Assembly: GCF_018873765.1 (NCBI RefSeq)
Contig: NC_057919.1
Coordinates: forward strand, 65,776,984 to 65,840,983
Direction: 5' to 3'
DNA from: Telopea speciosissima
Lineage: Eukaryota; Streptophyta; Magnoliopsida; Proteales; Proteaceae
Length of the DNA: 64,000 bases
The position numbers were made by a program, and so were the translations under genes. The notes beneath the pieces were generated by a model that worked only from the letters and a program-made list of their open reading frames with translations, had not been told where the DNA came from and did not search any database. Positions 25,567 through 37,534 of the stretch are shown piece after piece. How positions within the stretch are numbered: the stretch's first letter is position 1; each line of letters starts with the position of its first letter.

Positions 25567-25946
25567 CACAATGTGATAACTAATATCATTCATATGTTTG
25601 ACAATTGTTGGCTAGGTGTTAGCAGTTCGAATTGGAATGAAGACAGAGTTTATGAATTCCATATCAGGTTCTCGTGCGTTACAATTCACTATGCGGGTTG
25701 GTTCTCGTGCGTTACAATCCACAATGGAATTGTAACGCACGAGAACCAATCCATTGTAACACACGAGAACCAGATATGGAATTCATAAACTCTGCCTTCA
25801 TTCCAATTCTAACTGCTAGTGCCTAGCCAACAATTGTCCGAGAACCTAATATGGACTTCATAAACTCTGCCTTCATTCCAATTCTAACCGCTAGCGCCTA
25901 GCCAACAATTGTCAAACATATGAATGATATTAGTTGTCGCATTGTG
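25567..25946. mobile_element. Long foldback element with internally duplicated arm
   Basis: The outer ends CACAATGTGATAACTAATAT and ATATTAGTTGTCGCATTGTG are inverted, and the arms continue inverted for about 160 bases to a centre near 25728 at AATTGTAACGCACGAGAACC. The right arm holds a second, tandem copy of about 75 bases (the CTCTGCCTTCATTCCAATTC segment occurs near 25785 and again near 25866). Transcribed, it would form a long hairpin. Confidence 0.85.
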
Positions 25947-26049
25947 TGGAGTATACATATCTTTCTTGGATTCCATCTATGCACCTTGCAGCATACGAGA
26001 ATGGTTCTTGTACGAGAACTTGATCTCAACTCAAGTTTACGGCATGAGA

Positions 26050-26260
26050 ATGGATATTGATCAGTTTTGTAAGCGATACGATACTGATACATATCGGTAT
26101 ATATTGGTTCAATATCGGTTAAATTGGCCAAAGATTTATAAAGAACACCTTTTTTATAGATATCAGCAACACATATCGGTATGTATGGATATTTGATCAT
26201 ATCGACTAATCCGATATCCATATCAATACCGGTAGTACCGATACCATCTTTTCCCCTTCT
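26050..26260. repeat. Degenerate CGGTATATA/GATATCG repeat block upstream of the DUF724 gene
   Basis: Dense ATCGGTAT, GATACC and CGATAC motifs in both orientations, ending about 170 bases before the start codon of the DUF724 gene. Resembles other degenerate hAT-like blocks in the window. It may overlap the promoter. Confidence 0.4.
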
Positions 26261-26425
26261 ACTCCCGCCAAGAAAAATTATATAAAAATAGGCAAAAAGG
26301 TTTTACAAAGTATACCGAGCGTCAGAAGCTCAGAGGCTCAGAGCTGATCGATCAGAACATCCCTCTCTCTCTCTCTTAAAGTCTGCTGTGGGGAGTGTTG
26401 AGAGTTTGTAAAATTGATATCAGCG

Positions 26426-29400
26426 ATGAAGGAAAGGGTCTCGACTTCGGAGAGTAGAGAAGCGCTAATGGTGCAGGCCTATTTCAGAGAAGGGGCGGAG
26501 GTAGAAGTTAGCAGCAACGAAGAGGGTTTCAAGGACGCGTGGTTCGTAGCCATTGTCATCTACTCGCCGCTGAAATCGTCGTCGAAGAGGAAGAAACGGC
26601 TACTTGTGGAGTACCTGAGCCTGTTGGAGGATGAAGGAGGTTTTAAACCACTTAAGGAGTACGTTGATGCCTCCAATGTTAGGCCTCGCCCTCCTGTGCG
26701 TACCGATCACTGTTTCCAACTCAACGATGTGGTTGATGCTTACCACAACGATGGATGGTGGACAGGAGTCATTATCAAGCTTCTTGAAGACTCTAGATTT
26801 TCGGTCTTTTTCCAAAACACCAACGAAGAGATTGAGTTTGAAAAATCGGATTTACGTGTCCACCTGGAATGGATCGATGAAGAATGGGTTCGGCCTGAAA
26901 ACCAGGTAGTAAAGCTATTTCTCAGCTGGACCTTGAAGTTTTTCTTCCTTCCCCCCTCCCCACTTGGGACAACTCTTAACTTTGGTTGAATCGATCTCAA
27001 GTTATTCGAGAGTTAGACAGTCTTTGTGTTTTTTTATTTCCCGCATTGTCTCTTTCCCTGATGTTCTTCTGTTGGCGATAAACTGATGAAGATGCCTGAG
27101 CTTTTCTCTTTGTATTTGATTGCAAAAGAACATCTCTAAAATATAGCGTTTGTGCCATTATTCGTTACTGTTTCATCTAAGCACTTTATTTCGTCCAGTT
27201 CTGTTTTGAAAAAACAAAAGAAAATTTGTTCCGGGCTTCTTTTAGTTTCCGGTGTTTCTTCATTTCTGGCTTGTTGTGTGGTTTGGTTGTTCGATGTAAT
27301 TTTGTGGTTGTCTGAGCTTCATCTCATCATCCTGCCAACAGAGTCCACAGTCACATATGGCCACTAGTCAAATGATGAAGATCAGGCACTGTTCCGTGAG
27401 ATGGGAAGCCATATTTATAGTCTGAAGTAGGATCTTTGGTCACACATCTGAAATCAAATTATCTTATCAATTTAACAATGTTAATTTTAATTTGTGGGTT
27501 GTCCTATGTTGCATCCCCAGACTGCAGGACAGAAGCTAACCATCCTTATGGGCTTCGCTTCTGCATGAATAGAGATGATAATAAATTTCTTGTCATGTGA
27601 GTGGATTTCCTCTCTCACATGTATCAGATATCCATCTGGTTGCACAAAGAAGCTAGTCTTTTCCTATTATATCTTCAAGGGGTAATGAATAGATACAAGT
27701 TTGTCAAGGTTTAAAATTTCTGTTCTTTCTTAGAATAAAGAAAAAGAGTTCAAATTTTCTGTAGAAAAAGTCCTAGATGTGTTTTGAACATTTTGCCTCT
27801 TGTTTTCTTTCTTTTTAAGCAAGAATCTGTTTTGGGGTTCTGATGTCATGTGGAAACACAGTACCAATTTTAATCCATAGAAAAAACAACTATGGAGTGT
27901 AATTATTGAGGAAAGCAATTATCATAAATTGAAGTATGTATTTTAATTTTGTGATGGAATGGATGAGAATGGGAAATCATTTATTTATTTGTTTTCAGAC
28001 ATGTATATAGTTTGGCATGTTTATAAATCAGAAAAAAATTTAAGATTCATGATGAAATCCAATTCTACAATTTAAAAGTCATTTTTGATTTCCAGAAAAT
28101 TGATTATTTTAAAACCTTAAGGAAAACAAGTTTTCAGAAAATTGTCCACCAGATGACCTTGTTTCAACCACTTCGAGGGATGCTGTGGTGAAACAGCTCT
28201 CATCAGGTACATAACCTTTTCAATCAGCCATTTGAGTGTTGCCTTTTCCATTGAGCTCCCGATTATTGGAGTTTTCCCAAGCATTATTGAGATATCAAAA
28301 TCTCAGTTAAAAAATAAAATTCCTACAAAGGTGAGTTTTATTTTGGTACGGGAAGAAGAGCTATAGACCTTAAACTTGCCATTTGGACATGGGATGACGA
28401 GAACTTCGAGAGCCCTTTTGGATTGTCAACTCTCATTCCACACTTCATATTCCCTGGTTTTTGTTATTCTTTTGCTAATGGCAAACCTGCTTAAAGCTCC
28501 TTTGATCTATTAATGATTCCAGCTTGATTTCTGAAATCTTCTCAGGGGATGATGAATTTCAAATTGAGTGCCGGAACACATGTGGAAGTGAGCATTAATG
28601 ATGAAAATTTCCATGGAGTTTGGTTCCCTGCAATTGTACTTCAGCGAATCAATGAAGACTCTTTCCTAGTGGAGTACCAGAGACCAGGGTCAGGCCTCCT
28701 AAAACAAACAGTTGATTACCTACATATCCGACCATCCTCTCCTCGTACTTCGATGGACAAAAGCTTTCAGTTATTGGAAAAGGTGGATGCATTCTTTGAT
28801 TTTGGCTGGTGGACGGGGGTGGTTGTTAAAGTTCTTGCTGAGATGAGGTACAGTGTGTCCTTCAGGTGCAGGAAAGAACATAAGGAATTTGATCATTTAG
28901 AATTACGACCTCACATGGATTGGAATGAAGGCAAATGGGTTCAAGCTTCCTCGGTATGACCATATATTTGTTATATTTTCATATACCTCTGTACATGTGT
29001 GGTTTATATCCTTATCTTTGCAGTGGTTTATTTTGACCTTTTCTTTGGTTTGCCTTATTATTTTATCTGTTTCTCCAAAGGATTGTAGGATTTGTGAAGT
29101 TTTGTTAAGCATCGGTTTTTGCGCCTTCAGTTTTGCTTGTTGCTTAATTTTAGTGTTACCTAAGAAGAATGTTGGGTGGAATGGAATGAAGTTGCTGTTC
29201 TTTGCCTGTCACAGTCCTGGCAAAAAAATTGATTTTTATTTTATAATCACATCCTTCTATCATTTGTCAACCCCACCCCCAAACCAAAGAATAAATGGTA
29301 AATGATAGTTGTGAGGTAAAGTGCACCAATGATCCCACCTCCTTTTTGGCTGTAAGAATAAAAATATGGTGAATAGTTTGGGGGAAAATATGTTTCAGAT

Positions 29401-30599
29401 GGAAGGGATTATCAGTGCAGGGCAGTTTGTTGAGTCATATATCTTTTGTGTTCAAAGCCTGACCCCATTTCATCATTAGAATGGCATTTTGATTTTTGGT
29501 CTTGAAACTTGAGTTGAAGTGCTTGATAGCATATAAAGGTCTGAAACATGGGTTATGAATGATTAACTGATGGAAATTTTGAACATAGGTTGGCAACACT
29601 GCCCAAACTTCTGAGATGTCTGATCAACTCAAAAGTCCAGATGTGGCAAGTGATGAAGTAACACCTTCTTCTGTCATCGAAACAAGCAAGAAGACGACAA
29701 TTCAGTCAATGCCTGATAAAGAGAAGTCACCTTATAATGCAGTGACCTCGAGCAAGAAGAAGGTCAAGCATTCAACCCATATGTGGGATTCTGAACTATC
29801 AAGGCATAACAAGAAGTTAAAGAAAGGAGAAACTGCAGAGTCTCCTTTTTCTCTGAAAGCACATTCTGTGGATGCTGAAAAATCAAGTAGGGCAAAGACA
29901 ACACCCGTTGCTACCCAAACCATGGAAAGTAAAGGAACTAGCCATCCAACAAAAATCGTGTTTAGCCATCAAACTTCTGTGAAGATTGGAAGCCCTGACA
30001 AAGAGAAGCGACCAGCAAGTCCAACTTCAGCTGAAACCGTCCTGAACCCTTCGTTAGGATATAGTGATGGCAAGACTATGCCTACAAATTTGAACCAAGA
30101 GGAACAAGTAGAGATGGTGCCAGATCCATTGGCACAAGAGGTAACTATTCATTATATGGAGTGTAATGGATCTGCGAGTCACTTGTCAGTTGGAGAGTCC
30201 TACTCCCACCCTCGACCAGACAGCCATAGTGTCAATTTTCTTCACAATTTCATACAATTGGAAAAAGCAATTGTTGACTGTGGTTATTTCCAAGTGCACT
30301 GGCAACGAAAGCTGCTTGCCAAGCGATCCCGAAGAGGACCACGACAGAGGAAATATCCTGTGTTTGGCGCTGTAACTTGCTTTTCTCTAATTTGATCTTG
30401 CTTCTAGACCCAAATTTCTAACGTTCCTGCTCATGCTGTTTGTATTTACTGGTCCAGGAGATTCATCCACAAAAAGTTGAAGGTGGAGGGAACGAAACGG
30501 TGAGAGTTCCGAGAAAAAGGGGAAGACCACCAAAGAAAAGGGTCGGAGGGACAAATGTGTCCATTAAAGGTGCATTGTAGCATAATTGATTGTTTGTTA

Positions 30600-30630
<31 letters not shown>

Positions 30631-32159
30631 GTGGCTGCCCCTACCCTTTTGCTGACAATGAAAAACACATAATATTTGTAGATAAGGAGCCCAATGCATC
30701 TGGTGGAGTGGGTCATATTGTAAAAGATGACTATGCAGCTAAAGACATTGAAATGCCTATAACTGCAGAATTAGAGGTTTCAGAAATGAAGGGCTCACAG
30801 GCTAATGATTGTTGTCTAGATCATAATGAGGAACATCTTAAGTTAATAAGTGATGAAAGGGAACTCCTTATGGATCCTGTTAGGGGCCAGAAAGTTGTGC
30901 ATGATGTAATGGAAGGCCCATCGATAAAGAAAGGAGGAGATGAAGACACAATTTTGAAATCAAAACCCATTGCTTTAGGTGTTTTAACTCCAACTCAAGG
31001 TAGTTTATGGCCTTCTAGCTATTAGTTACTGATGCATGAGAGACTCTCTGTAATACTCATATCCTCATAAGGAAGACTTGGTGCTAGTCTTCGTTTTAAA
31101 AGATTTGTTTGTTGTTTCCAAGCATGATAGCTCACCCTTCCATGAGAACCATCACTCTTTAATTTTGTTCTAAGTTGAAATTTTTTGTAGGTCAATATCA
31201 GGCATCTGGAGAAGAAAATTTTGATGAAGTTACCGAAGCACAAATTGTTTCCAAAGAAGCTGACATTTCAATTAACATCCTCGAAGAGCAACTCTTGTGG
31301 ATTGAACAGCTATACACTCCAACTAATAGCTCAGGTAAGCTACTTCGGTTTTGAAGTGATGATAAAAAGGAATGGCTTGTTTGACCATCCATGCATTTAT
31401 GTAGGAACCTTGCCAGATAACCAACCTGTATCTCACCAACACAAAGGAGCTCTCACTTGGACTACTGACCAATGTAACGAGTCTAGAGGAGATTGGCCAG
31501 GTGGGGCTGTAATGTTCTCTCCTACAATTGTTCCTATATGCGATGTTGTGTTTGTGGAGAATCAAAGCTGGCCTTTTGTGAAGAGTTCACCAATTTGGGA
31601 AATGATTGAGTCCCTGAAAATATTCCACCTGCTGCCACAAAAGCCACATTTCAATCCCCTTGGTGAATCTAATGAGGAATTACGGGAGGGATTGGCTATT
31701 GGTTACATGGTTGCCTTTGCCAGCTTGGTACACAAAACAAGCAAACTACAACTCGACAATCCTAGGAGTGCATTTGAAAAGATATTGCTTGCTCTTGCTG
31801 ATTTGGACACCCACGGTTTCAATATTCAGCCAGTAAGAGAGTGGGTAAATAAATTGCTTAAAATTAAAGATAAGCAAGAGAAGCTTTTGAACAAGTCAAA
31901 GGTAATCGAAAGTGATATAAACAACTGGAAGGATGAGAAAAAGATGATTAACCAAGGAATTGATGATATTTGTGAAAATATCAGTAAGATAGAAAAAAGT
32001 CTCTGCATATTAAGGAAGGAAAGAGAATTGAATCTGGCAAAGAAGGAGACGATTGAGTCCAATATCACTACATTGCAAATGCAGGTGGATAGAATCAATA
32101 GAGATATTCAGGATGCAAATGTTGATTTTGACAGCATAGTCAGAGCTCCTTCTTGGTGA
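26426..32159 (+). CDS. Agenet/Tudor-like DUF724 domain protein, complete
   Basis: Seven exons with agreeing phases: 26426-26905, 28546-28953, 29589-30140, 30458-30569, 30682-30999, 31191-31334 and 31405-32159; about 922 residues. Exons 1 and 2 each encode a pair of Agenet (Tudor-like) repeats with the hallmarks G..VEV...E.F..AWF.A.V and DAYHNDGWWTGV. Exon 3 is a Ser/Thr/Lys-rich linker, exon 4 carries an AT-hook RKRGRPPKK (about 499-507), and the last exon is the DUF724 domain (about 670-922), starting near the WP motif QSWPFVKSSPIWEMIESL and ending in a long coiled coil (about 800-910). DUF724 proteins are plant nuclear proteins; Agenet domains read modified histones or RNA. Role inferred: chromatin or RNA binding. 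A CT-rich tract precedes the start. The first ATG is used; the frame is open upstream only via a non-ATG codon. A smaller relative lies 2.4 kb downstream. Confidence 0.9.
30605..30631 (+). repeat. Poly-T run in intron 4 of the DUF724 gene
   Basis: Twenty-seven or more consecutive T bases, forming a long pyrimidine tract about 50 bases before the exon 5 acceptor. Simple-sequence length here is prone to assembly error. Confidence 0.9.
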
Positions 32160-33909
32160 GTAACTTATCATAGCAGGTTTTTTTGCATCATTCCAAAGAT
32201 TCTGTAAATACCAAGTACAGGTGTGCAGTCATGAATTATCTATGTTTTGTAGGCATGTTTATATTAAAGTTTGGTGAAAACTTAGTCATTAATGTAAAAG
32301 GAGAACTGATGTACAATTTTTTGGGCAGGTTACTGTAATGTCTGGTATACATGTAAGTTGGTTGGTTCTAGAACTAATGTCAATGTTCTGATGTAATGAT
32401 CTTTGAGTTGGTTATTTTGATTTAATTTCAGCCCTATGCATACTATTTTATCTTTCTATAAGATGGTGTTTGGTTTTAAATTGTTATTGACCATTTGTAG
32501 TGATGTGAGTGGGTAAGCACCAGTTAGCTGATGTAGTGATGTAAAACATTTGAAAATTCTGGGTTTCAGAGAGCTAGGGTGTAGGAAACATGTGAAGGTG
32601 CATGTAAATACATAGGAGGGTATATATAATAGATGGGTAAAAGAATTGTGTCTGGGAGAGCAAGGCCTACGAATGTCGCACCCCTTGGAACCCAAGAAAT
32701 TATCAGTGGTGTAGTGGTCATTTTGCACGCCCTCGTGTGAGGTTGCAAGGACAGCGTGTCTGGCGCAACCGGGTGGCATTCTTTCTCTCTCCCAAAAAAA
32801 TTCTCTAATCAAAGGGTGTGTTCATAGGGATGGGACCATTGGCAGGTACGATTGCACTCATGAAATGCATGAGGACTGAAGACAGTTCAAACAATATGAA
32901 GGGTTTTGTTCCTCCTCTTGGGTTTCTACTCTCTACCAAGCTGTCTCACCTGACTGTCCTCTTTGGCTCCAAACCTGGAAACGAGAGTTGGGAAGGAAGC
33001 CATGGAAATCCCCATCAAGCTCTGAGTGGGTGAGCTATCAAACCATTCTATCTATATTTCTTTATATAATTATATTATATTTTAATTTTATGGGCTAAAA
33101 ACAAGGCTCTTAAATTGAAAATTTACTTTTTGTGGTACTGAAGAAACATCCAAGGAGCTTTCAAGAAAATGAAAGATTATTTCCGCTAACATTTTATTGT
33201 GCCTTTTTATTTATTTAATCAATTCTGCTTTTTGTAATTGCATTCTTTCGTTGATTTCATGGACTGGTTGCTTGAAATAAATAAATTACTTAGCTAGCAA
33301 TATTCTCTCTATTTGTTCTGATTTTTATTTCCTTTTTTTTTTTTTTGGCCCTTTTCTTTCAGGAATCAATGCATCCTCTTCGGGGGATGGGATAAGAACA
33401 ATATCAAATATATATATATAGGGTGATTGTCTAGTATTTTACCTTGCTAATCTCTCAAGCATTAAAGAACAATATCAAGCCTGGATTGGTGGCCAGGGAT
33501 CCTAATAATAAGGTTATGGTCTGTATAAACTAGGGAGTTTCACCAAGAAAGAAATAGTGCCCTCAAGAACTTTTGAGTGGAAATGCTTTTGCATTAATCC
33601 AATTGTTTTTTAAGGGAAAGAGAATGCTACCTCGTGTGCGATGTGCGACCTTACGTCTAGAAACAAGACGTGTGAAATGACCATCGCACCCTCTGAGATT
33701 TCTATTTTTTCATGGGGACATTGTGGTCATTTCGTGTAACCCTGTGTTTAAGTGCAGGAGCTGCGCCTTGCATGCGACGAAGTAGTGTTGTTTCATCCTT
33801 TTTGTTTTTTTTGTATTATACATACATTGACTTAAGCTGAAAAACCACACATTATTTCTTATTCATGTAGAATTATATATTTGGAGCATCTTGTTGTAAT
33901 CACATACAA

Positions 33910-34318
33910 CAAGGGTGTCAAACAGTCAGTTCGGTCTGGTTTGGGTTGATTTGAACCAATCTTTAGGCTGGACAAGGGCAAACCGAAGCCAACCCGATAA
34001 GGGAAGGCATGGTTTCTGTTTTGGTCCAGATTGGTTTCGGTTCTCTCTTAATGAGCTTTTATCAGTTTTAGTTTCAATCCTATTCGATTTCAGTTTACCA
34101 TGCATTCATATAAAGTTATAAACAGCCATTGGAAAAAAAAAAAAAGAGCACACATTTTTTCTGGTTTTTAGTTTGTGTCAGCTTTTGTCGGTTTTGATTC
34201 CAATTTTCAACCTATTTCATAATAGCCAAACTGAAACCGGCTCGATTCGGTTTGATTCGTTCAGATTCGTTCAGATTCGATCGGTTTGAGTGATTCAGTT
34301 TAGGGTTTGACAGTTGAC
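33910..34318. mobile_element. Simple-sequence hAT-like MITE
   Basis: Left end GGGTGTCAAACAGTCAG and right end AGGGTTTGACAGTTGAC form short inverted ends around 400 bases of GGTTTCGGTT-like sequence. It ends about 245 bases before the second Agenet gene. Confidence 0.55.
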
Positions 34319-34514
34319 TATATTCTTCTATATTACTCATGGGAAATAGATTTTTTACTTTTTCTTCACCCTTTTACTTTATCAAAATTACTAAAATACC
34401 TTCTTCCCAATCTTGTAATGTGGGTCACTCGAAGAGTCGAATTAGTAATTCTCCATATTCCTTAATCCAACGGCATTTCCTCCCGCCAAATAATCAGGAA
34501 CTTGCCGTAACCCC

Positions 34515-34535
34515 TTCTCTCTCTCTCTCTGTGCC
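34515..34535 (+). repeat. CT microsatellite in the 5' UTR of the second Agenet gene
   Basis: A run of CT dinucleotides 35-50 bases before the start codon. The first Agenet gene has a similar CT tract at 26363-26377, a possible shared core-promoter or UTR feature. Confidence 0.7.
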
Positions 34536-34564
34536 GTTCTTTCTCTGTGGGAGTAACAAATCTT

Positions 34565-36362
34565 ATGGGTTGCAGAGCAAAAATGGAAACAAGGCTTTTC
34601 AAGAAGGGAACACAGGTCGAAGCTTGCTTCGATGAGCCGGGCATCCGGGGTGTCTGGTTCACGGCAACTGTAATCCGACCGCCCAGAAGGGACAAGAAGG
34701 TATATCTTGAGTTCCAAACTTTACTGAACGAAGAGGGAGGCTCAGAGCGGCTGAAAGAGAGGACCACTGTACTCAATATTAGGCCTTCACCTCCTCGTGA
34801 AGTCCATCGGACATTCAAGATGAATGAAGAAGTTGAAGCATTTCACGATGATGGCTGGTGGGAAGGAGTCATTACCAAAGTTCATGATACGGATAGGTTT
34901 TCCGTTTACTTCAAGGTTAGCAAGGAGGAACTCGTTTTTCCTGCATGCAACCTGCGTCTCCGTCGCGAATGGGTTGATGGCAGCTGGGTTCCTCCCTTTG
35001 AAGAAATCGACAAGGTAACAGAGCTTTAGTATTTGGATTCTTTCTTGGGTTTTTCTTCTGTTTTTCTGCATTCTACTTTTTTTTTTTTTATAAATTTGTT
35101 CAATGTTAAATGTAAGTTTTTCATTTGAAAGAAATTCTTAAATGTAATTCTTCTGATGTACCCATTTTATCTAGAGAAACGGTTTTCTGATGGATATGCA
35201 ACCCTAGAATAAGAAAATCAAGACCCAATTTGTTTATCTTAAGCAAACAGGCAAGTGCAGGATGTGGAAGTAGTCCGATGAAATATAAATTGAAGAACTT
35301 GGGTTTCAAATGGTCATCTTGTGCGTATTTCTCGACCTTTTTCTGCTGTACTGTGTCCAAGAATAGATGCCCAACCAAATATGTAGTGAGAACAAGAAAA
35401 CAGCTGTAATTATTAGTAAATAAGAACTTGTTTCCCCCACCCCAGCCTTCTTCTTGGTTGGATTTTGATTTAGATGGGAGTGTCAGATCTCTTCTTCTGT
35501 TTCTTCACTGCTGTCTTCTATGGCTGGTATCTTCTTTGGAGAATGTTTATCTTTACGAGACATTTTTATAACACTTGATTTCCTGTCATGTTATATTACT
35601 AAATTTGGTTTTAGATTCTTTTCTTTACTGCTTGCAGTTGTTAGTTTTCACATGGATTCCTTCTTTTATAGCATATCGTAGTCTCTGTTCTTCTGTAATG
35701 TTAGGCGTTTTTTCTGTTTAATGCTTGAAGATGAGTGCTTGCTGATCCAAAATCTGGGGATCTTCAAATCAAATGTTTTATAATGTTCATTTCCTATTCG
35801 TTTTTCTTGGTTGCTCAAGTTCTCTAGTTTCTAATAACTTGTGATGCAGAGTAATATGTGGAGATCAAAGGGGAGTAACATGCTGAAACCAAAGGGTCCA
35901 TCAAAAAAGTATTCATCAAAATCTAAGATTAAGTTTGTAAAGGGAATGCAAGTGGAGATTAGCAGTGATGAAGAAGGTTACGTTGGTGCTTGGTTTGTTG
36001 CAACCTTTGTCAAAAAAGTAGAGAACAAGTACATAGTGGAGCATAAGCACTTCACAACAGATGATGGGACTGAGCTTTTAAAAGAAGAGGTGGATGTTCA
36101 GCACATCAGGCCTCTTCCTCCTGAGATTCTAATGGTCGACCATTTCAAACTTCTTGAAGAAGTCGATGCTTGGTACAATGATGCTTGGTGGGTAGGTACA
36201 ATCTCCAAAGTTCTTGACAATTCAAAGTACATAGTCTACTTCAAGAACTCCAAAGAAGAAATGAAGTTTGAGCATTCGTCTTTGAGGCTTCATCAGGAAT
36301 GTGTTGATGGCCAATGGATCAGGGCTCCCTGGGTAATGTTTCCTTCATACTCTCAGTTCTGA
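34565..36362 (+). CDS. Short Agenet-domain protein, tandem relative lacking the DUF724 half
   Basis: Two exons, 34565-35014 and 35850-36332, joined in phase 0, encode about 311 residues with four Agenet repeats: two in exon 1 (for example NEEVEAFHDDGWWEGVI) and two in exon 2 (EEVDAWYNDAWWVGTI). The exon layout matches exons 1-2 of the upstream DUF724 gene, so the two arose by tandem duplication. After exon 2 the frame runs on for nine codons (VMFPSYSQF) to a TGA at 36360-36362; I give this as the end because no linker, AT-hook or DUF724 exon is recognisable between here and the Copia remnant at 37535. A donor GTAATG follows 36332, so a spliced 3' exon is possible. A later in-frame ATG at 34583 could also be the start. 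Probably a histone- or RNA-binding protein without the coiled-coil half; could be a decaying gene. Confidence 0.75.
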
Positions 36363-37534
36363 TTTTCTCTTCCTCATATCTTGAAATTGAGACAGTATAG
36401 CTTTCCTCAATTGCTATTGTCTCCACAGCCCACAAATATAAGCAGTCAATCCTTCTGGAAATTCTCTTGCATTTGCATAATATGAATCTAGTTTATTTTC
36501 TGAGATCATTCCAAGCATTAAACTCAATCTGCATTTATTTATGACAAGAACCTGTGTTTTCTTAATAAGAATTTTCTATGGGTGTTGATATTTGGCTTGT
36601 TGGGTCCTTGCCAGGTTTTGGTGTGATCGATATTAGAAGTGCGGGAATTTTGCATAACAACCTTCCATCTGGTGGCATATAATGTGTATCCTGCATCTTG
36701 AGACATCTTTACTAATAATTCAAGCCTGTGGATTGTTGAGATATCAATATTGCATATCCGATCCATGGTCTCACAATTCATATGGAATTTAGCAGTGACT
36801 TGGCTTCTCTAACCCCCCCCCCCCCCCAGCATGCTTACAAATTTGTTAGTCTTTGAAGATACCTGAACTGTGATAAACCGATAACTCCTACAAGGCAAGA
36901 TTCTTTGTAATTTGATTATTTCAATTGGAATCAATTCACAGTTTATGTGCGAACTGCATACTCCAAGTCTCCAACAGTGATTTGATTCACTGTTTCATTG
37001 ATGATCTTCAGACAATAGTTAGGTTCATTGTTTACGTCCTACAAGCTTAATGTCTAATTTTGTGATGTTACTTCTTCCATAAGAAAGTATTTGCGTGATA
37101 TTATAATGTTCAAAGGAGAAATTTTGCTTATGATTGTGGCACATTAGTTTTTGTCAGATCACATGAAGTAGACTGTTGGAAACAATCCTAAATGGTATGG
37201 TGTGATCCATGATAAAGTAGTTTGGATGGACCTTTGAACATCAATTGGAAGTTCTCTATTTGTTCTTCCAATACTCAGTAATCATACTTTACCCCAATGT
37301 GAGATTGATTTCCCCCATGCTAGTTTGGAAGATTGGTTTCAATGAATAGGGTATTTGCAGGAGATAGCCTGTCAGGCAGGGTTTAAAAGAATGGAATCAG
37401 GATCCGGATCTACCCTGGAACGGAATTGGTCTTTGGCCAAAATGTGCCCTAACCCTAGAAATCCTGTATGAATCGACCTATCTCCAAATCCCGATTTGTA
37501 AAACACTACTTCCAGGTAGAGATGCCCATTTTGC
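36363..37534. other. Intergenic or former intron sequence
   Basis: Searched for a Ser/Lys-rich linker or DUF724 exon and found none. A run of about 15 C lies at 36813-36828. From 37380 a short GGATCCGG-type degenerate block precedes the Copia remnant. Confidence 0.4.

Larger units (their letters stand above)
32160..34564. other. Spacer between the two tandem Agenet genes, with decayed MITEs
   Basis: Begins with the 3' UTR of the DUF724 gene. A MITE-like segment with TGGTCATTTTGCACGCCC and GGCGCAACCGGGTGGCA is at 32640-32800; a related one is at 33612-33790 (TGAAATGACCATCGCACCC and GGTCATTTCGTG). At 33910-34320 a degenerate GGTTTGG/TTCGGTT block starts AGGGTGTCAAAC and ends GTTTGACAG, that is with short inverted ends, as expected of a simple-sequence hAT MITE. 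No exon is recognised. Confidence 0.5.

Noticed and set aside
30141-30395. Read-through of DUF724 exon 3 to a later stop
   Set aside because: Sequence after the GAG/GTAACT donor does not look coding and skips the AT-hook exon; splicing at 30140 keeps the frame.
33592-33790. Possible non-coding RNA hairpin
   Set aside because: The inverted parts are better explained as a decayed MITE of a family present elsewhere in the window.
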